From assembly GCA_025465095.1 (NCBI GenBank), contig JAODME010000005.1, forward strand, positions 124,001 to 188,000: DNA of 64,000 nt, written 5' to 3'. The notes under the pieces are model-generated. The model was not told the origin of the DNA. It did no database searches and worked only from the letters and a program-made list of their open reading frames with translations. The stretch is from Microbacteriaceae bacterium (GTDB taxonomy: Bacteria > Actinomycetota > Actinomycetes > Actinomycetales > Microbacteriaceae). Position numbers and translations under genes: made by a program. This document shows positions 57,118 through 64,000 of the stretch, piece by piece; positions within the stretch are counted from its first letter, which is position 1, and every line of letters begins with the position of its first letter.

Positions 57118-58433
57118 GAGCTGCCCTTCGTCGTGTCGCCTCTGACGGCGCTGTCGAGCGCCTGATCGAGGTCGTAGAGGATGTCGTCGACGTCTTCTAT
57201 TCCCACACTAATTCGCACGACGCCGGGAAGCACCCCCGCCTCTACCAGCTGCTGTTCGCTGAGTTGCGCGTGGGTGGTCGACGCCGGGTGGATGACGAGA
57301 GTCTTCGCGTCGCCGATGTTGGCCAGGTGGCTGGCCAGGTTCACCGCCTCGATGAACCCCTGGCCCACCTCGCGACCGCCCTTGACCACGAAGCTGAACA
57401 CGGAACCGGCGCCCTTCGGCAGGTACTTTCTCGCCCGGTCGTGGTGCGGGTGCGCGGGCAGTCCGGCCCAGAGGACGCTCTCGATCCGGTCGTCCGCGTC
57501 CAGCCACTCGGCGACCCGGCGGGCGTTGTCGACGTGCGCCTGCATTCGGTACGGCAGCGTCTCGACGCCCTGGGCGAGCAGGAAGGCCGAGTGCGGGGCG
57601 AGGGACGGTCCGATATCGCGTAGCTGCTCCGCGCGCAGTCGCGTGAGGAATGCGTACTCGCCGAAGTTGCCGTCCCAGTTGAGCCCGCCGTAGCTTGGCA
57701 CCGGCTGATCGAACAGCGGGAAGTGCTCGTTCGCCCAGGCGAACCGGCCGCTTTCGACGACGACGCCGCCGAGGGTCGTGCCGTGCCCGCCGAGGAACTT
57801 CGTGGCCGAGTGAACGACGACGTCCGCCCCCCATTCGATCGGACGATTCAAGTAGGGAGTCGAAATGGTGGAGTCGATGATGAGGGGGAGGTCGCGGGCG
57901 TGGGCGACGTCGGCGAGCCCCTCGATGTCCGCGATCTCCCCTGAGGGATTCGCAACCGTCTCGGCGAAGACCAGCTTCGTCTTGTCGGTGATCGCTGCGG
58001 CGTAGTCCTCGGGGTCGCTGCCCTTCACAAAGGTCGTCTCGACGCCGAACCGGCGCAGGGTGACATCGAGTTGGGTGATCGAGCCGCCGTACAGGTTCGC
58101 GGACGCGACGATGTGATCGCCGGCACCGGCGAGGGACGCGAAGGTGATGAACTGGGCGGAGAGACCGGATGCCGTGGCGACAGCGCCGAGGCCACCCTCG
58201 AGACTTGCGACGCGCTCCTCGAACGACGCGACGGTCGGGTTGCCCACCCGGGAGTAGATGTTGCCGTACTTTTGCAGGGCGAACCGGGCGGCCGCATCCG
58301 CCGTGTCATCGAAGACGAACGCGGACGTCTGGTAGATCGGTAGCGCGCGGCTGCCGGTCACCGCGTCCGGAATATTGCCGGCATGGATTGCGCGCGTGCG
58401 GAATCCCCATTCTCGATCCGTTTCAGTTGCCAT
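57114..58433 (-). CDS. O-acetylhomoserine aminocarboxypropyltransferase/sulfhydrylase (Cys/Met PLP family)
   Basis: GFRTRAIHAGNIPDAVTGSRALPIYQTSAFVFDD...VVVHSATKFLGGHGTTLGGVVVE. Confidence 0.94.
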   Translation of the reverse strand: MATETDREWGFRTRAIHAGNIPDAVTGSRALPIYQTSAFVFDDTADAAARFALQKYGNIYSRVGNPTVASFEERVASLEGGLGAVATASGLSAQFITFASLAGAGDHIVASANLYGGSITQLDVTLRRFGVETTFVKGSDPEDYAAAITDKTKLVFAETVANPSGEIADIEGLADVAHARDLPLIIDSTISTPYLNRPIEWGADVVVHSATKFLGGHGTTLGGVVVESGRFAWANEHFPLFDQPVPSYGGLNWDGNFGEYAFLTRLRAEQLRDIGPSLAPHSAFLLAQGVETLPYRMQAHVDNARRVAEWLDADDRIESVLWAGLPAHPHHDRARKYLPKGAGSVFSFVVKGGREVGQGFIEAVNLASHLANIGDAKTLVIHPASTTHAQLSEQQLVEAGVLPGVVRISVGIEDVDDILYDLDQALDSAVRGDTTKGSS

Positions 58434-58511
58434 GCGGCAACGCTACCTGAGCGCGAGAACCGGATTGTGCGCCTCGTAACAGTGTGACGTTGCTTTGCGC
58501 GCCGAGGCACG

Positions 58512-60113
58512 TCAGCGCCAGGTCGGCAACCAGTAGTGCAGCTGCTGGTACTGGCCGGAAACCTGCAGTCCCGTCCACGCCGGCCAGAAGAAGGCGCTGA
58601 CGAGGACGATGAAGCCGAGCACGATCGCGGTTACGCGGATGCCGCTGAGTCGCCGCGAAGACGCATCCGTCGGTCTCCCGAGAATGAGCCCGAGCGCGAA
58701 GGTGAGACCTAGGACCAGGTACGGCAAGAATACGATCGTGTAGAACTGGAACACCGTGCGCTCTGTGTACAGCAGCCAGGGCAGGTACCCGGCGGCGACC
58801 CCGGTCAGAATGAGGCCGACCTGCCACTCCCTGCGGCGGATGAGTCGGTAGAGGAGGTACAGCGCGGCGGCGACCGCGAGCCACCAGAGCAGCGGATTCG
58901 CGATCGAGGTGATGAATCTCGCGCAAGTGCTGACCACGCATCCGTCCTCACCCTCGACGCTGCCGTCGTAAAGGAACGCAGTCGGGCGGATGAGCAGGAG
59001 CCAACCGAGCGGATTCGCCTGGTACGCGTGCGGCGACTCCTGTCCGACGTTGGTGGTGTAGATCGACACCTGGTAATGCCAGAGGCTCTGCAGTGACGCC
59101 AGGATCCCGGACTCGCCTTGCGTCTTCGCCCAGTCGCGGTCGTAACCGCCATCGGTGACCAGCCAGCCCGTCCAGCTGGCAAGGTAGGCGGCGGCCGCGA
59201 CCGGCACCGTGAGCAGGAAGCTAACGGGCGCCTGGCGCAGCAGCGTCGAGCTGAGCCAGAACTGCACCCCGGCGCGGCGCCGGGCGACCGCATCGACGAC
59301 GAGGGTGTACACCGCGAACGCGGCGAGGAAGTAGAGGCCGCTCCATTTCACGGCGGTCGCGAGTCCGAACAGCAGGCCGGCGGTGAGGAGCCACGGGCGC
59401 CACCACAGGGCCGGGCCCCAGTGGGTGCTGCCGCCGAGATGCGCTCTCCCGGTCATCCAGCGGGCGAGACGGGCGGCGCTCTGTCGCCGGTCGAGGAGGA
59501 CAGCGCCGAAGCCGAGCAGGGCGAGGAACATGAGCGAGTTGTCGAGGAGTGCGGTGCGGGACATTACGATCGCCAGACCGTCGACCGCGAGGAGGCCTCC
59601 CGCGACCGTCGCAAGCAGCGTCGATCGGAACAGCGCGAAGGCGATCAGGCAGATCAGTGCGACGGCGAGCACTCCGACGATCGCGGTACTGATCCGCCAG
59701 CCGGCCGGATCCTCGGCGCCGAACACCTGCAGGCCGAGTGAGATGATCCACTTTCCGAGCGGCGGATGCGCGATGTATGCGGCATCGGACGAGAAGATAT
59801 CGACGTTGCCCGCGACGAACCTCGCGTCCGCGCCCTCCGGCCACCGGCCCTCGTAGCCGAGCTTCACCAGGCTGTATGCGTCTTTGACGTAGTAGGTCTC
59901 GTCGAAGACGAGCCTGCGTGGGCTGCCGAGATTCCACAGCCGCAGCACCGCGGCCAGCAGCGTGACCGCGATCGGGCCGCCCCACACCCATACCCGTCGG
60001 CGGAGGGGAGTGCTCAGTGTGCGGGACCACCAGACGTCGATACGGGTGCCGACGGGCTCGACGCTCACCGTCGTGCGTGCGCGCGCGTCGGAGATCTCGG
60101 TGGCGAGGGTCAC
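58512..60113 (-). CDS. Dolichyl-phosphate-mannose--protein mannosyltransferase (PMT, GT39)
   Basis: LWNLGSPRRLVFDETYYVKDAYSLVKLGYEGRWPEGAD; multi-TM; GTG 60113. Confidence 0.92.
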   Translation of the reverse strand: MTLATEISDARARTTVSVEPVGTRIDVWWSRTLSTPLRRRVWVWGGPIAVTLLAAVLRLWNLGSPRRLVFDETYYVKDAYSLVKLGYEGRWPEGADARFVAGNVDIFSSDAAYIAHPPLGKWIISLGLQVFGAEDPAGWRISTAIVGVLAVALICLIAFALFRSTLLATVAGGLLAVDGLAIVMSRTALLDNSLMFLALLGFGAVLLDRRQSAARLARWMTGRAHLGGSTHWGPALWWRPWLLTAGLLFGLATAVKWSGLYFLAAFAVYTLVVDAVARRRAGVQFWLSSTLLRQAPVSFLLTVPVAAAAYLASWTGWLVTDGGYDRDWAKTQGESGILASLQSLWHYQVSIYTTNVGQESPHAYQANPLGWLLLIRPTAFLYDGSVEGEDGCVVSTCARFITSIANPLLWWLAVAAALYLLYRLIRRREWQVGLILTGVAAGYLPWLLYTERTVFQFYTIVFLPYLVLGLTFALGLILGRPTDASSRRLSGIRVTAIVLGFIVLVSAFFWPAWTGLQVSGQYQQLHYWLPTWR

Positions 60114-60151
60114 ACCGGCAATGGTAATCGCGCCGCGTTCGCGTGTGACTG

Positions 60152-60455
60152 TTACCACTTTGTGGCGGCGTTTTGTGATCGCTTCGCGGCGCTAATTTCC
60201 GATGACGAGGATGCTAGTCGTTTCCAGTGGCGGTCGAGGACGAAGAGGAGTTCGTCGCGGTCGAGGGCGCGGTAGCGGTGGGAGAAGCCCAGGCGGCTGT
60301 AGAGCTGAGGGTAGTGACGAAAGCGTTGGTCGATTCCGGGCGTGCTGATGAGGATCATGGCAAGGTGTTCGCGGTCGTGTCGGTCGCGGAGCAGCTCAAG
60401 CGCGGTGGGTGTGAGACGTTCGGCTTCGTCGATGGTGTTCGCCGGCGCAGATCCC
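60152..60455 (-). pseudogene. Remnant of a transposition-type AAA ATPase (TniB/IstB-like), N-terminus missing
   Basis: Hand translation: ...TIDEAERLTPTALELLRDRHDREHLAMILISTPGIDQRFRHYPQLYSRLGFSHRYRALDRDELLFVLDRHWKRLASSSS; Walker B DEAERL but no Walker A upstream in frame. Confidence 0.7.
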
Positions 60456-60761
60456 GACCTTGATTTGCCAGTGATCGATCTCGCTCATAAGTGTCCTGGG
60501 CCGGCAGAGCACTTCGGGTGTGGAGAAGGTGCGGGAGCAGTTTGCGAGGGAGTAATGCTTGGCGTCGTGGTCGCCGTGCGGCCCCCACTCGTTGATGTAG
60601 GGCTCCGCGAGGCTGCACTGCAGCGGCTCTTGGCGGAAGTAGGCAATCCCTCGGGCGCAGCGATTAGAACCACAATCATGCTGACACCGGCAAGCACCGC
60701 AACCGCCCACGTCATCGCAATTCCGCCACGAAGGAGCCCGGCGGACTGACTGACTTCCCCC

Positions 60762-61331
60762 TCACGTTGGCGCTCCGGCGACCTTATGGGTCACGGAAGG
60801 CGCTTCCGCTGGCTTGCGGGGGAAGATGGTGTAACTGAGAGCCCAAATGAAGTCGATCGCCAGCACGATTCCGAGCACCCGATACCACTGCGTGAGGGCC
60901 TCGGTTCGTGACAGGTCGTTTACCCACCAGGTGATGAGAGCAAGAATGCCAGAGGCGACAGCGATGGCGCCGAGGGTCCGCAAAACGTCTCCCCAGCATT
61001 TCTTCGTGTAGCTCCAACCGGTCAGCTTCGTGGGCGCGGGTCCGTCGGCGAACCGCTGTGCAAAGCGGGTGTCGGCCCAGACGATCATGCGGTGGCCGTA
61101 CGCCAGGGAGAAGCCGATGTACAGCGCGGCCAAGCCGTGGTGCCAGGAGGCGGCAGCCCCACTCGACAGATGTGCGACGACCGCCACGAGTAGAACCACG
61201 TCGATGAGGGGCGCGCAGACCAGAAGGGCTGCACCGAGACGTTTAGCTCGAAGTAGATACCGTGCCGCCAGGCCCCCGACGATGGCGACCCAAAAGCCGA
61301 TTTCGCCGGCGATGATCAGGGCAAGGATCAT
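60762..61331 (-). CDS. Hypothetical multi-TM membrane protein
   Basis: Five-ish hydrophobic segments; divergent from a TetR gene. Confidence 0.72.
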   Translation of the reverse strand: MILALIIAGEIGFWVAIVGGLAARYLLRAKRLGAALLVCAPLIDVVLLVAVVAHLSSGAAASWHHGLAALYIGFSLAYGHRMIVWADTRFAQRFADGPAPTKLTGWSYTKKCWGDVLRTLGAIAVASGILALITWWVNDLSRTEALTQWYRVLGIVLAIDFIWALSYTIFPRKPAEAPSVTHKVAGAPT

Positions 61332-61341
61332 GGCGTCTCCA

Positions 61342-61389
61342 ATTTTGGTACAACTGTGTTAGCAAGTTATCATACAGTCGTGCCAAAAT
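61342..61389. promoter_or_regulatory. Long imperfect inverted repeat, probable TetR operator
   Basis: ATTTTGGTACAACTGTGT ... ATACAGTCGTGCCAAAAT, 15/18 arm matches, 12-nt spacer, in the divergent promoter region. Confidence 0.72.
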
Positions 61390-61395
61390 GTCGTT

Positions 61396-61980
61396 ATGCC
61401 GAGGAGAATCGATAGGCTCGCGAAAGAGCGCGCTGTTGGCGAAGCCGCCTGGCGGGTCGTGGTCCGGGACGGTGTCACGAAGCTATCCGTCCGCAACGTA
61501 GCGGCGGAGGCTGAAATTGCAGCGGGCTCTTTGCGCTATCTCTTTCCGACTCAAGAAGCCCTGCGCACCTATGTCCTAGACCTGGTGCGGCGAAGGGTCG
61601 CCGACCGCATACGCGGCCTTACGCCTCAGCGGACGATGCGGCAGACGGTGGAGGGCTATTTTGCCCAACTCTTACCGCTCGACGCTGAGCGGCGCGTGGA
61701 GATGGAGGTATTCCTATCGGTAGGAGTCCTCGCCTTCACCGACCCAACCCTCCGGCCAGCCTACGAGCGCGCTCACAAGGATCTGCGCGAAGGATGCCAG
61801 CGGATACTCGAGATGTTAGCAACCGACCCCGAATACTCAGCTCTGGACGCGGGCGGCGAGACAGCAAGAACTCATGCCCTGATTGATGGACTCGCTTTTC
61901 ACCTTGTCCGCCAGCAAGCGAACGAAGCCACAACGTGGGCTTGCGAAGAACTTGCTCGGCACCTTGACTCATTGCGTTGA
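61396..61980 (+). CDS. TetR-family transcriptional regulator
   Basis: AAWRVVVRDGVTKLSVRNVAAEAEIAAGSLRYLFPTQEALRTYVLDL. Confidence 0.9.
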   Translation: MPRRIDRLAKERAVGEAAWRVVVRDGVTKLSVRNVAAEAEIAAGSLRYLFPTQEALRTYVLDLVRRRVADRIRGLTPQRTMRQTVEGYFAQLLPLDAERRVEMEVFLSVGVLAFTDPTLRPAYERAHKDLREGCQRILEMLATDPEYSALDAGGETARTHALIDGLAFHLVRQQANEATTWACEELARHLDSLR

Positions 61981-62138
61981 GCGTAAGTGCGCACAGTTGC
62001 GGCAGCGCGTCCGGATTCTTCTTTCGGACACAGCGTTCGCGACCCCGGGCGATAACCGCCGTCGCCGGTGCTGAAACCGTGGTGTTATCCACCGAAACAC
62101 GATTGAGTTATGGTGCGACGCGCTCAGAAAGGGATGTC

Positions 62139-62924
62139 ATGTCCGGATCGGTTGTCTCGCGGGATGGCACCCGCATCGCCTTCGACCGTCAGGGAGACGG
62201 TCCACCGGTCATCCTGGTCGGCGGGGCGATGCAGTTCAGGGCATTCGACCCTGAGACGAGCGAGATGGCTCGGCAGTTGGCCGGGAAGGGGTTCACGGTC
62301 GTGAACTACGACCGGCGTGGTCGAGGAGGAAGCGTGGATGCGGCGTCCTTCACTCTCCGGGACGAGATCGACGACATCGCAGCGCTGCTCGAGGCAGCAG
62401 GAGGCGAGGCGGCGCTGTTCGGCAACTCTTCCGGGGGCGCCATCAGCCTGGCCGCCGCAGCTGCCGGGCTGCCCGTTACCAAACTCGCCCTGTGGGAGCC
62501 TCCCTTGGGGGTCGAGGGCGGAAGCGAAGGCACCGAGTTCCTCGACGGTCTTCGCGCCCGGATCGAAGCCGGTGACCAAGACGGCACGATCGAGTACTTC
62601 ATGAAGGACATGCCGCCTGAGTGGCTCGAGGGAGCGAGAGACGGTCCAGGCTGGTCGACGATGGTGGGGATGGGCCGCAGCCTCGCGCCGGATGCCGAGG
62701 CGCTCGCGTGGGCCCAGTCCGCTCCTCGCACCGGGCTGTGGGCCGCCGTGTCACAGCCCGTAATCGTTCTCGTCGGCGAAGATACGCTACCGATGATGGT
62801 CCCGGCCGCCGACGCCATCGTCGCCGCCATCCCCACCGCTCGTAAGGCGACCATCCGTGCCGCGGACCACCGCTGGGAGCCGAAGGTGATGGCCGCGGCG
62901 CTCGCCGACTTCCTCGCCGAATAG
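62139..62924 (+). CDS. Alpha/beta-hydrolase
   Basis: NYDRRGRGGS, ALFGNSSGGAISLAAAAAG (nucleophile elbow), ADHRWEP. Confidence 0.92.
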   Translation: MSGSVVSRDGTRIAFDRQGDGPPVILVGGAMQFRAFDPETSEMARQLAGKGFTVVNYDRRGRGGSVDAASFTLRDEIDDIAALLEAAGGEAALFGNSSGGAISLAAAAAGLPVTKLALWEPPLGVEGGSEGTEFLDGLRARIEAGDQDGTIEYFMKDMPPEWLEGARDGPGWSTMVGMGRSLAPDAEALAWAQSAPRTGLWAAVSQPVIVLVGEDTLPMMVPAADAIVAAIPTARKATIRAADHRWEPKVMAAALADFLAE

Positions 62925-62981
62925 GATGCGGCCGGCGTCGACGGAAAGTCGACCTGCGCCGCCGGGTGGGACAATGGGCGG

Positions 62982-63797
62982 GTGATCATCCTCGCGGCGA
63001 CGCCCATCGGCAACCTAGGTGACGCGTCCCGTCGGCTCGTCGAGGCGCTCGGCAACGCGACGGTGATCGCGTCGGAGGACACCCGTGTGACGATCCACCT
63101 CATGCGCGCGCTCGGCGTCGAGAACCGCCCGCGGCTGATCGCGCTGCACGAGCACAACGAGGCCGCGAAGGCTGCCGAGATCGTCGAGCTCGCGAGGGAC
63201 ACCGATGTTCTCGTGCTTACCGATGCAGGCATGCCCGCGATCAGCGACCCCGGGTTTCCCCTCGTCGCCGCCGCCGCGGCCGCCGGGGTGACCGTGACCG
63301 CTCTGCCGGGACCGTCCGCCGTGCTCACCGCGCTCGCGCTCTCGGGGCTGCCGACGGATCGCTTCAGCTTCGAGGGCTTCGTTCCCCGCAAGGGCCGGCT
63401 CGCGGCTTTCCGTGCGCTCGCCAGGGAGCAACGCACCATGGTGTTCTTCGAGTCGCCGCACCGCGTCGCCGAGTCGCTCGCCGATATCGCCACGGCCCTC
63501 GGTGCGGACCGCCGTGTCGCCGTCTGCCGCGAGTTGACCAAGCTCTTCGAGGAGGTGCGCCGGGGCACGGCCGCCGAGTTGGCGGAATGGGCGGCCTCCG
63601 GTGTGAAGGGTGAGATCTGCATCGTCGTCGAGGGTGCCGCGCCGCTCGAGCTCGACCTGGCTGCGGGCGTCGTGCAGGTGCTCGAGCTCGTGGCATCCGG
63701 TGTCCGGCTCAGGGACGCCTCGACCGAGGTCGCCGACGCGAGCGGGCTAGGCCGCCGCGACCTCTACGAAGGGGCGCTGGCGGCGAAGAAGGTGTGA
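62982..63797 (+). CDS. rsmI: 16S rRNA (cytidine1402-2'-O)-methyltransferase
   Basis: IILAATPIGNLGDASRRLVEALGNATVIASEDTRVT...LTDAGMPAISDPGF. Confidence 0.95.
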   Translation: MIILAATPIGNLGDASRRLVEALGNATVIASEDTRVTIHLMRALGVENRPRLIALHEHNEAAKAAEIVELARDTDVLVLTDAGMPAISDPGFPLVAAAAAAGVTVTALPGPSAVLTALALSGLPTDRFSFEGFVPRKGRLAAFRALAREQRTMVFFESPHRVAESLADIATALGADRRVAVCRELTKLFEEVRRGTAAELAEWAASGVKGEICIVVEGAAPLELDLAAGVVQVLELVASGVRLRDASTEVADASGLGRRDLYEGALAAKKV

Positions 63798-63885
63798 CCT
63801 GGGCTGTGCGAGAGCACCGGGCGCCGAGGGAATCGGTGTCCGACTGTCGATCAGATGCTTGGCGACGCGTCTACGACACGGTCGA

Positions 63886-64000
63886 TCAGTCGATCGTGAT
63901 CGGTGTTCCGAGCGGAAGCATCGCGGCAAGCGCGGCGATGTGTTCGTTCGACAGCCGGATGCACCCGTGGCTCGCGGCTGTTCCGATGCTCGCCGCGTCG
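63886..64000 (-). CDS. L,D-transpeptidase (YkuD) C-terminal end, truncated by window edge
   Basis: Hand translation ...DAASIGTAASHGCIRLSNEHIAALAAMLPLGTPITID* (SHGCIRLS catalytic motif); absent from ORF track. Confidence 0.85.
   Translation of the reverse strand, partial: DAASIGTAASHGCIRLSNEHIAALAAMLPLGTPITID

Noticed and set aside
60485-60749. Small ORFs such as MTWAVAVLAGVSMIVVLIAAPEG... (60485-60715) and the overlapping 60396-60710 frame
   Set aside because: A hydrophobic start is visible but no frame stays convincing; could be a frameshifted gene remnant, so not called as CDS.

Overview
This 64 kb high-GC window looks like a Microbacteriaceae-type actinobacterial chromosome; that placement is inferred from protein flavour, not from a marker gene. 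I see no rRNA, CRISPR array or complete mobile element. In order: (i) 1-10.1 kb, an accessory cluster for uptake and breakdown of a small cyclic ureide or pyrimidine (divergent amidohydrolase, ABC transporter, OCD-like reductase, cupin, OPRT-like enzyme, carbamoyl-amino-acid hydrolase, dihydroorotase-like enzyme and a stand-alone PRT-like small protein); (ii) copZ-copA with a CsoR-like operator; (iii) a PhyH-type dioxygenase and arsC; (iv) a 1260-aa helicase-nuclease-like protein whose Walker A, Walker B and nuclease motifs are degenerate; (v) mscL, fmdB, MTHFS, galU, a GNAT and tRNA-Ala(CGC) with a strong terminator; (vi) a YihY gene and a DUF3618/Holin-X operon; (vii) redox enzymes, a GT2, DUF1206 and an MFS transporter; (viii) a class I RNR operon whose R2 has the class Ic (Phe for Tyr, Glu first ligand) signature and whose R1 C-terminal CxxC tail is encoded as a separate overlapping 20-codon micro-ORF; (ix) a thiolase/SDR pair and a LacI-regulated sugar ABC cluster; (x) hrpA, prpDBC-AKR and a YyaL-like protein; (xi) a Met/Cys PLP enzyme, a PMT and rsmI, with a 2.8 kb insertion between PMT and rsmI carrying a transposition-ATPase remnant; (xii) the 3' end of an L,D-transpeptidase. 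The most notable observations are the detached RNR redox tail with its class Ic R2, the pseudo-helicase, and the ureide/orotate cluster.
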